13,507 nt of DNA from CAYLTX01 sp046545675 (GTDB taxonomy: Bacteria; Myxococcota_A; Bradymonadia; Bradymonadales; Bradymonadaceae). Below, piece by piece: positions 1 through 6,975 of the stretch. Each line of letters opens with the position of its first letter. Within the stretch, counting starts at the first letter, position 1. Below the pieces are notes generated by a model that was not told where the DNA came from, made no database searches, and saw nothing but the letters and a program-made list of their open reading frames with translations. Position numbers and translations under genes: made by a program. The stretch lies in contig JBKGZI010000129.1 in NCBI GenBank assembly GCA_046545675.1, forward strand, positions 1-13,507, given 5' to 3'.

Positions 1-1443
1 GAATACGGCCTCGACTTCTTCGAGACCATCTTCGAGATGGTCGATTACCGCCAGATGAACGAGATCGCCGCCTTTGGCGGTTTCCCCACGCGCTATCCGC
101 ACTGGCGCTTCGGCATGGAGTACGAGCAGCTCTCCAAGAGCAGCGAGTACGGCCTGTCGAAGATCTACGAGATGGTCATCAATAATGACCCGTCGTATGC
201 CTACCTGCTCGAGGGCAATAACCTGGTCGACCAGAAGACGGTCATCGCCCACGTGTATGCCCACGTCGACTTCTTCAAGAACAATTATTATTTCTCGAAG
301 ACCAACCGCAAGATGGTCGACGAGATGGCCAACCACGGCGCGCGCATCCGCCGCTATGTCGACCGTCAGGGCATCGAGAAGGTCGAGGACTTCGTCGACA
401 CCTGCCTGTCGCTGGACAACCTCATCGACTACTACAGCCCGTTCATCGAACGCCGGCGCACCGAGGACAAAGAGGGCGATGAGGACTCGTCGCGGACTCG
501 GGGAGAGATCCCCAAGTTCCAGGCCAAAGACTATATGGAAGAGTATATCAACCCCCACGAGTTCATCGAGGAGCAAAAGCGCAAGCTCGACGAGGCCCAA
601 CAGCGGCTCAAGAACTTCCCGCCCGAGCCCCGCAAAGACGTCATGCTCTTCTTGCTCGAGCACGCCCCGCTCGAGGGCTGGGAGGCCGACATCCTCTCGA
701 TTATCCGCGAGGAGGCCTATTACTTCGCCCCGCAGGGCCAGACGAAGATAATGAACGAGGGTTGGGCCAGCTTTTGGCACTCGAAGATCCTGACCGAGAA
801 GGTGCTCAACGACGCCGAGATCATCGACTTTGCGGATATCAACTCCAAGGTGATGAGCTCGGCTCCCGGCCAGCTCAACCCCTATAAGCTGGGTGTGGCG
901 CTGTATCGCGACATCGAGGAGCGCTGGAATAAGGGCAAATTCGGCAAGGAGTGGGACGAGGTCGACGACCTGGAGCGAAAGGACAGCTGGGACAAGCAGC
1001 TCGGCAAGGGGCGCAAGAAGATCTTCGAGGTCCGAAAACTATACAACGATGTGACGTTTATCGACGAGTTTTTGACCGAGGAATTCGCCCGCGAGAATAA
1101 GATGTTCACCTTCGGCTACAACCGAAAGTCGGGCAACTGGGAGATCGAAAGCCGCGAGTTTCAGGAGGTCAAAGAGAAGCTTCTGACGCAGTTGACAAAC
1201 TTCGGCCAACCCTTCATTTACGTGAAGGACGGCAACTTCAAGAACCGCGGCGAATTGCTGTTGCACCACAAATTCGACGGAACGCCGCTGCGTTTCGACT
1301 ACGCCCAGGGCGTGCTCGAGGCGCTCCATCGAGTGTGGAAGCGGCCGGTCAATATCGAGACGATCGTCGAAGACAAAGGCGTGCTTCTGTCCTTCGATGG
1401 TGACGAGCATAGCGAAGCGGCCTTCGATTACGAGCCTGTCTGA
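1..1443 (+). CDS. spoVR: SpoVR family protein (5' end missing)
   Basis: The reading frame is open from base 1, so the start lies upstream; 480 codons are visible, ending in TGA at 1441-1443. From memory of E. coli YcgB (about 510 residues), roughly the first 30 or more residues are missing. Family features seen: the YPHW motif near visible codon 33, FFKNNYYF near codons 91-98, the strongly conserved MNEGWASFWH at codons 251-260, and a C-terminal stretch with an LHRVWKRPV motif. SpoVR/YcgB proteins are cytosolic and of unsettled biochemistry. They are linked to spore cortex formation in Bacillus and to stationary-phase stress in enterobacteria, and are usually encoded after the kinase gene prkA and a DUF444 (yeaH) gene; those would be expected just left of this window, which I cannot check. 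The next gene starts 9 bp after the stop, suggesting cotranscription. Family assignment is firm; the function is open. Confidence 0.95.
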   Translation, partial: EYGLDFFETIFEMVDYRQMNEIAAFGGFPTRYPHWRFGMEYEQLSKSSEYGLSKIYEMVINNDPSYAYLLEGNNLVDQKTVIAHVYAHVDFFKNNYYFSKTNRKMVDEMANHGARIRRYVDRQGIEKVEDFVDTCLSLDNLIDYYSPFIERRRTEDKEGDEDSSRTRGEIPKFQAKDYMEEYINPHEFIEEQKRKLDEAQQRLKNFPPEPRKDVMLFLLEHAPLEGWEADILSIIREEAYYFAPQGQTKIMNEGWASFWHSKILTEKVLNDAEIIDFADINSKVMSSAPGQLNPYKLGVALYRDIEERWNKGKFGKEWDEVDDLERKDSWDKQLGKGRKKIFEVRKLYNDVTFIDEFLTEEFARENKMFTFGYNRKSGNWEIESREFQEVKEKLLTQLTNFGQPFIYVKDGNFKNRGELLLHHKFDGTPLRFDYAQGVLEALHRVWKRPVNIETIVEDKGVLLSFDGDEHSEAAFDYEPV

Positions 1444-1452
1444 GCCAACTCC

Positions 1453-1932
1453 ATGACTAAACGCGCAGACATCGACCCGGCCGAGCCGGGCCAAGCGAAC
1501 CTGCTCGACAGGGGCCTGGACCGGCTTCGTGAATCGGGCTGTCGGTTGACCCCGCAGCGCAAGGCGATCTTGGAGGTCTTCGGCGGCCAGCCGGAGCATC
1601 TGACGCCACAGCAAGTCTTCTCGAAGCTCGAAGATGCGGTCTCCAGTCTGTCGCTGGCCACCGTCTACAACACCCTCGAGCTGTTCGAAGAGGTTGGCCT
1701 GGTCAAGCGTCTCCACGCCCACGACGGCCAGACCTACTTCGAACCCACCGCCGAGGACCACCATCACGCGGTCTGCGATAAGTGCGGCGGTATTTTCGAC
1801 GTTCATATCGAGCCGGATTCCCTCGACCAGTTGATCTCCGCTACGCGGACCCTCCACGGCGCCGAAAGTCAATTTGAAGTCGAGCAGGCCGATGTCTGGC
1901 TGCGCGGCGTATGCGCCCCGTGTCGAGGCTAG
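1453..1932 (+). CDS. Fur-family metal-dependent transcriptional regulator, PerR-like
   Basis: A 159-residue protein of normal Fur-family length. The N-terminal winged helix includes LTPQR (32-36) and the recognition helix SLATVYNTLELFEEVGLV (67-84). The C-terminal dimerisation and metal-binding half includes EDHHHAVCDKCG (101-112) and a final CAPC (154-157). Cys108/Cys111 and Cys154/Cys157 should form the structural zinc site. Aligned by eye to Bacillus PerR, the regulatory metal ligands H37, H91, H93 and D104 correspond to His49, His103, His105 and Asp116, while PerR D85 is Glu97. Asn73 matches PerR N61, a DNA-specificity position where Fur has Arg. This favours a peroxide-sensing PerR-like repressor over an iron-sensing Fur, with reservations because of Glu97. 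No clear Shine-Dalgarno precedes the ATG, but it lies 9 bp after spoVR, so translational coupling is plausible. Family firm; PerR subtype moderate. Confidence 0.92.
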   Translation: MTKRADIDPAEPGQANLLDRGLDRLRESGCRLTPQRKAILEVFGGQPEHLTPQQVFSKLEDAVSSLSLATVYNTLELFEEVGLVKRLHAHDGQTYFEPTAEDHHHAVCDKCGGIFDVHIEPDSLDQLISATRTLHGAESQFEVEQADVWLRGVCAPCRG

Positions 1933-1960
1933 CCCGCCCGGTGGTCGCTTCCAAAGGCCT

Positions 1961-3070
<1,110 letters not shown>

Positions 3071-3180
3071 ACGCAGCCGCGGTTTTGCACCCTGCGCTCG
3101 TATCGCGTCGGACAAACCGCTATACTGGAGGTGATCCTCGCCGTTGACTCACGCGCTGCCGCTTGCCGACGAGACCACCG

Positions 3181-3621
3181 ATGGCTGCTCTCCATCCGAC
3201 TCCACGTTCGTCGCGCCGGCCATTGATCTGGATTGTGGCAGTGCTGCTGCTGGCTGTGACGGGGCTGTTGGCACCGGGCTTGCTCGAAGCCAACACAAAA
3301 GATTCCGACGGCAGCCGCATGCAGGCCAGAAAGATCACGTTTCCCTCCACCCACCAAGATAGCCTCGACCCGCCCGACGATCGCGCCGACTGGCGCTATT
3401 TCAAGCTCACCGAGCAAACCAGCCTCACGATAAAGGCGACGCTGGCCGACAGCGAAGCCGGAGCCAAGCTGCGCCTCATGGATGCCGGCGGCGACGAACT
3501 CGCCGGCGCCTCGGCGCGAAACGGCGAGGCGGCGTTGTCGAAGCAAGTCGACGCCGGCGTCTATTATATCAGCATCGAGGCAGCGTCGAAGACCGACTAC
3601 TCGCTGTCATTGCGAGAGTAA
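3181..3621 (+). CDS. Small exported or membrane-anchored protein with PPC-like beta domain
   Basis: I do not recognise a named gene. The 146-residue product starts with a basic segment (residues 9-13) followed by a hydrophobic stretch (about 15-35), consistent with a signal peptide or single membrane anchor. Residues 60-146 alternate hydrophobic and polar residues and include DWRYFKL (70-76), LTIKATL (82-88), LRLMDAGGDEL (98-108) and a final GVYYISIEAASKTDYSLSL. This pattern resembles the bacterial pre-peptidase C-terminal (PPC) beta-sandwich, which often accompanies secreted proteins, but here stands alone. ATG 3181 is chosen; an in-frame TTG at 3163 would add six residues and neither has a good ribosome site. 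It lies 110 bp after pyrD on the same strand. The PPC reading is an inference from pattern only. Confidence 0.72.
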   Translation: MAALHPTPRSSRRPLIWIVAVLLLAVTGLLAPGLLEANTKDSDGSRMQARKITFPSTHQDSLDPPDDRADWRYFKLTEQTSLTIKATLADSEAGAKLRLMDAGGDELAGASARNGEAALSKQVDAGVYYISIEAASKTDYSLSLRE

Positions 3622-3823
3622 TCCGCCCGTGCGGGCCTTGCTTTCTGGGCGTTCCAGCCCTATTTCAAACCCATCGAAAAACCTCAGCTTGCGGGCCGTC
3701 AGCGAGGCAGCGAGCCCCTGCGCGAAGCTTGGCACGCGGCGATCTGTGACTAGTTTGCTGCGCACTCATGCCTCAGCGGTATCACGGCAGATCGACACAA
3801 AATTCACACGATACCTGACCATT

Positions 3824-3829
3824 GGAAGA
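3824..3829 (+). promoter_or_regulatory. Ribosome binding site of the UGPase-family gene
   Basis: GGAAGA lies 7 nt before the ATG at 3837. It decides for that ATG over the in-frame TTG at 3822, which sits upstream of the site. The ATG at 3852 would be too far away. Confidence 0.6.
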
Positions 3830-3836
3830 CAGACAT

Positions 3837-4988
3837 ATGAGCATAGCGAATATGGACGCAGAAGAGCTCTGGGCGCAAATTTCGGACGAGCAGAAGCGAG
3901 TCCTCGAGCAAAATAACTTCGACGCCGACCAATTTCTGGAGCTCAGGCGCGCTTATCTGGCCGGTGAGCTCAGCGAGCAGGCCAATCGGCTCGAGGCGCA
4001 GGTCAGCGTGCCGGCTGACGGTGATGTGCGCGTTCTGCCCAACCGCGACACCGAGCAGGCCCGCAAGTTCATCGCCCTGGGCAAAGAGGCGATCGACAAC
4101 GGCGAGGTCGGCGTGGTCGTGCTCAACGGCGGGATGGCGACGCGTTTTGGTGGCGTGGTCAAGGGATGCGTGCCGGTCTTCGACGACCTGTCTTTTCTGG
4201 GCATCAAGGCGCTCGACGTGCGTCGGTACGGCACGGGCACCAAGCTGCTGGTGATGAATAGTTTTGCCACCGATGAAAAGACCAAAGCGCACCTGGCCGA
4301 GCACGACAACTACGGGCTCGCCGACGACCAGCTCATCAACTTCAATCAGAACGTCAGCATCCGGCTGACCCCCGAGGGCGAATTATTTCGCGAAGAGGAG
4401 GGCGGCGACGTGTCGCTGTACGCTCCCGGCCACGGCGACCTCCCCTCGGCGATTGGCCGCGGCGCGATCCAGAAGTTTCGCGAGGCGGGCGGCAAATACC
4501 TGCTGATGTCCAATGTGGATAATATCCTGGCCACCATCGACCCGCTCGTAGTCGGCATGTACGTCGATGCGGCATCGCGAGGAGCCCAGATGACCGTCGA
4601 GGCGGTCCAGAAAAAGCCCGGCCAGGTCGGCGGGTTTGTCGCCCGAGTCGACGGCGACCCGCAGGTCGTCGAGCACTTCCGGGTGCCCGACGAGTCCATC
4701 AAAGACGAGCTGCAGTTGTTGAATACCAACACGTTTATGTTCAACGCCGACGCCCTCGACGATGACTTCGAGCTGACCTGGTTTGTGGTCGACAAAGACG
4801 TCGACGGCGACACGGCCATCCAATTCGAGCGGCTGGCAGGAGAGCTGTCGGCCTTTATGCAGACGACGTTTGTCGAGGTGCCCGCCAGCGGCGAAGAGGC
4901 CAGGTTCCAGCCGATCAAGCGTCGCGAAGACCTCGAGGAGAATCGCGAGCGCCTCGAGCGCCTGGTGCGCCAGCGTGGCCTTCTGTGA
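3837..4988 (+). CDS. UTP-glucose-1-phosphate uridylyltransferase family protein (UDPGP fold)
   Basis: A 383-residue nucleotidyltransferase of the eukaryotic-type UDPGP family, not the bacterial GalU family. The probable reaction is glucose-1-phosphate plus UTP to UDP-glucose and pyrophosphate in the cytosol, supplying glycan, glycogen or envelope precursors. Motifs: nucleotide-binding VVLNGGMATRF (94-104) with Lys109 following, YAPGHGDLPSAI (195-206), the metal- and sugar-binding LLMSNVDNILATIDP (222-236), and LNTNTFMFN (295-303). These resemble UGP motifs (LNGG, PGHGD, NVDN, NTN). The first loop is atypical, since UGP has GLGTSMG and UDP-acetylhexosamine pyrophosphorylases have GQGTRLG. The protein is shorter than eukaryotic UGP (roughly 470-510) and ends in a charged helix, so the usual beta-helix tail appears reduced. 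The upstream 215 bp contain no gene, and a strong terminator follows at 5031-5070, so it is probably a single-gene unit. Substrate is uncertain between hexose-1-phosphates. Confidence 0.85.
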   Translation: MSIANMDAEELWAQISDEQKRVLEQNNFDADQFLELRRAYLAGELSEQANRLEAQVSVPADGDVRVLPNRDTEQARKFIALGKEAIDNGEVGVVVLNGGMATRFGGVVKGCVPVFDDLSFLGIKALDVRRYGTGTKLLVMNSFATDEKTKAHLAEHDNYGLADDQLINFNQNVSIRLTPEGELFREEEGGDVSLYAPGHGDLPSAIGRGAIQKFREAGGKYLLMSNVDNILATIDPLVVGMYVDAASRGAQMTVEAVQKKPGQVGGFVARVDGDPQVVEHFRVPDESIKDELQLLNTNTFMFNADALDDDFELTWFVVDKDVDGDTAIQFERLAGELSAFMQTTFVEVPASGEEARFQPIKRREDLEENRERLERLVRQRGLL

Positions 4989-5030
4989 GTTTGGCTCGTC
5001 AGTGCGTGATCTTGATGTGGTGTTGAAAAC

Positions 5031-5070
5031 AAAACGCCCCGGCTCGACAGACCTCGAGCCGGGGCGTTTT
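5031..5070. terminator. Bidirectional intrinsic terminator
   Basis: AAAACGCCCCGGCTCGA (5031-5047) and TCGAGCCGGGGCGTTTT (5054-5070) are perfect reverse complements around a 6-nt loop, CAGACC. The stem is GC-rich with A/T ends, giving a T-run at the 3' side on either strand. It lies 42 bp after the UGPase-family stop and 38 bp beyond the stop of the convergent DUF4397 gene, so it suits both. A second, weaker hairpin (GAGCCGG 5077-5083 with CCGGCTC 5094-5100) sits between it and the minus-strand stop. Confidence 0.92.
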
Positions 5071-5108
5071 GTGTATGAGCCGGCGCATTTGCACCGGCTC
5101 CGGCAAGG

Positions 5109-6716
5109 TTATTCGGTGAGGTTGATGGCGGTGCCGTCGACCGCGAAGGCGGTGACGCCGAAGTCGGCGTCGTCATCGGCGTCTACGGTGCCACGGGCGA
5201 CTGCGGTCGCGTATTGGCCGTCGAGCGCCGACAGCGGTGCGGCGAAGCTGGCCAGCTCAGAATCATCAGCACTAGCCGAGACGACGATGTCGATATTGGT
5301 GGCATCGGGCGAAAGCAGCCCAGAATACTCTCCGAAGGGCAGATCGGTGGCCAACTCGACAGCCCCGCCCTCGGCGGTGACATCGACGTTGGGCGCGTCG
5401 GGCACGCCGTGGAAGATATTGAGGGCGACCTCGCCGTCGGGGGCAGATTCTGCTGCCTCACCCGGGCGAATCGAGAAGTTGTCGCCCAGGATGCCGCTGG
5501 CAATGGCTACCCAGGTCGAGCCTGGGGTGATCTCATCGGCCTCGATGGTCTGCGAGTGGACCGGGTCGCTGTTGTCATCGGCGTCTGCTGCGGTGATGTC
5601 GGCGTCCAAATCGGCCCCCGAGGGGATCGTCACAAACGGCGAGGCGCTCAGATAGCCGAAGTCGTCGAGCAACAACTGGTCATTGGCCCAGACGTCGACC
5701 GTGGCGGCGTTGGGATCCGGGCTGGCGTGGATGATCTGCAGGCGCGCGGCCATGTCGAGTGCGATGGCCTCGCCGCCGTCAGCCGGGAAGGCATACAGGC
5801 CTGCAGCCGGTCCATCCTGGTTGCTCGCCGGGTCGAAGAAGCCCGAGGCGGCCACCGTAAAGGCCGAGCCGCCGGGCAGATCGGGGGTCTGGAAGAACAG
5901 CGGATCGACACCTTCGGGCGCGACGTCGATGGTGTGAACGCCCGGCTCGACGGAGAGGTAGCCGGCGAAATTGCCGTAGCTCAGCCCTTCGACCTGCGGG
6001 TCGGCCGCGTTATCGACGGTGATATCGACGCTGGGGATGTCGGTGGAACCGTGCAGGACGAGCACGTCGGAGGTGTCGTCGCTGTCGGCAGATTCTTTGG
6101 CGTCCTCGAAGACTTTCAGGTCCAGCGCGATATCCTCCCCGTCGGGGTTGGCGGCGAAGTCGTCGGGGGCGGCCACGCCGGAGGCGGCCACGATATAGTT
6201 TGTGTCAGCGGTGAATTGGACACCGTCGAACTCGGCGAAGACGGTGTCGTCGTCGTCGAGGGTGGTGTCGGAGTCGCCGTCGGCCGCGTCAGGGGCGGCG
6301 ATGGCGATGGTCAGATCGACGCCGGCGGGGACGTCGACAAAGGGAGTCGCCGTGCGAAACTCGAAGTCGTCGACGAGCAACTCGCCGTTGGCAAAGACAT
6401 CGACGGTGCTGGCCGCCGGATCGGCGGCATTGTGCAGTACCTGGACGCGTGCGAATTCGTCTCCGGGCTCGGCATCAGGGCCGGCGTCGTCAGTGACATC
6501 AGGGCCGGCGTCGTCGGTGACATCGGGGCCGGCGTCGTCGGTGACGTCGGGGCCGGCGTCGTCGGTGACATCGGGTCCAGCGTCGGCGGCGTTATTTGCG
6601 TTGTTATCGTCGGGTTCCTCGGGATCGTCGCCACATCCCGCCACCGCCAAACCGAGCGCGCCAAGCAACACAACTAACTTAATCTGAGTATTCAACCACT
6701 TCGATGACATCATCAT
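5109..6716 (-). CDS. DUF4397-domain secreted lipoprotein with internal duplication
   Basis: A 535-residue predicted lipoprotein. The signal peptide (residues 1-27) ends in a lipobox, AVAGC, with Cys28 as the lipidation site. A linker (29-87) rich in Asp, Asn, Ala and Pro follows, carrying repeats of TDDAGPDV. The rest is two copies of a tandem beta-domain pair. ARVQVLHNAADP (89-100) matches ARLQIIHASPDP (324-335), each followed by TVDVxAN, LLxDDF and SPF/TPF motifs. VLVLHGSTDIPSVDI (218-232) matches ALNIFHGVPDAPNVDV (431-446), followed by GNFAGYLS and GEYSGLLS. These are typical of DUF4397, a domain of unknown function in secreted and surface proteins. ATG 6716 is chosen because GGAGG precedes it by 7 nt and the signal peptide follows directly; an upstream in-frame start at 6809 would put 31 unmatched residues before it. 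It is divergent from the next lipoprotein gene. An acidic surface or adhesion role is inferred only. Confidence 0.9.
   Translation of the reverse strand: MMMSSKWLNTQIKLVVLLGALGLAVAGCGDDPEEPDDNNANNAADAGPDVTDDAGPDVTDDAGPDVTDDAGPDVTDDAGPDAEPGDEFARVQVLHNAADPAASTVDVFANGELLVDDFEFRTATPFVDVPAGVDLTIAIAAPDAADGDSDTTLDDDDTVFAEFDGVQFTADTNYIVAASGVAAPDDFAANPDGEDIALDLKVFEDAKESADSDDTSDVLVLHGSTDIPSVDITVDNAADPQVEGLSYGNFAGYLSVEPGVHTIDVAPEGVDPLFFQTPDLPGGSAFTVAASGFFDPASNQDGPAAGLYAFPADGGEAIALDMAARLQIIHASPDPNAATVDVWANDQLLLDDFGYLSASPFVTIPSGADLDADITAADADDNSDPVHSQTIEADEITPGSTWVAIASGILGDNFSIRPGEAAESAPDGEVALNIFHGVPDAPNVDVTAEGGAVELATDLPFGEYSGLLSPDATNIDIVVSASADDSELASFAAPLSALDGQYATAVARGTVDADDDADFGVTAFAVDGTAINLTE
6471..6590. 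repeat. Five 24-bp tandem repeats encoding the DAGPDVTD linker
   Basis: Units at 6471-6494, 6495-6518, 6519-6542, 6543-6566 and 6567-6590. The three central units differ from each other by one or two bases; the outer two are more diverged. Read on the minus strand they encode AADAGPDV, three copies of TDDAGPDV, then TDDAGPDA. The 24-bp period keeps the frame, so a gain or loss of units would only change the length of the linker between the lipid anchor and the first DUF4397 domain. Confidence 0.93.
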
Positions 6717-6723
6717 GAGTCTC

Positions 6724-6728
6724 CCTCC
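6724..6728 (-). promoter_or_regulatory. Ribosome binding site of the DUF4397 lipoprotein gene
   Basis: On the minus strand GGAGG is followed by GAGACTC and then ATG at 6716, a spacing of 7 nt. Three ATG codons stand in a row (6716, 6713, 6710), all in frame; the first has the best spacing. Confidence 0.75.
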
Positions 6729-6825
6729 ATGAGAGATGGTTAGTGAGTCCGGGCGTCCCCCAAACGGTTGGCTCTCGGACGCGACGGGTGGCGTAGTCGT
6801 GCCACCCAATCAATACGATGCATAA

Positions 6826-6843
6826 AGTACTTGTGTGAGTACT
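6826..6843. promoter_or_regulatory. Paired AGTACT palindrome between divergent lipoprotein genes
   Basis: AGTACT at 6826-6831 and again at 6838-6843, separated by TGTGTG. Each hexamer is its own reverse complement, so the pair is both a direct and an inverted repeat. It sits 109 bp upstream of the minus-strand lipoprotein start and 132 bp upstream of the plus-strand one, in a 259-bp region with no gene. This is where an operator controlling both genes would be expected. No promoter hexamers convinced me, and the binding protein is unknown. Confidence 0.3.
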
Positions 6844-6975
6844 GACGAATATATGCAGCAATTGGTGTCTGGCGAGCGATTGCGGCCCAACGAGAATTGA
6901 TCTTCGGCTAAGTCCTGCTAGTCTTGCGTGCGTTGCTAAAAGTGTTTTGACGAACCGGTTGAACGCCCAGGGAAT

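Noticed and set aside
3622..3836. Search for an RNA gene, small gene or terminator in the 215-bp gap before the UGPase-family gene
   Set aside because: Only a weak 4-bp GCCC/GGGC hairpin at 3625-3636 and a poor TTGCTG/GTATCA pair near 3755-3784 were found. No clover-leaf, no good coding frame and no conserved RNA that I recognise.
6471..6590. Possible CRISPR array
   Set aside because: The 24-bp units are directly adjacent without spacers and are in frame with a protein linker.
5214..6677. A 487-codon plus-strand open frame opposite the DUF4397 gene
   Set aside because: It is the mirror of a gene with a clear lipoprotein signal, ribosome site and domains. Its product is Gly/Val/Asp low-complexity without a recognisable domain, as expected for antisense frames in GC-rich DNA.
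6897..6924. Possible promoter TTGATC-16 bp-TAGTCT before the IgGFc-like lipoprotein gene
   Set aside because: The hexamers match at only 4 of 6 and 3 of 6 positions, no better than chance in 259 bp. No confident promoter could be placed in this gap for either gene.
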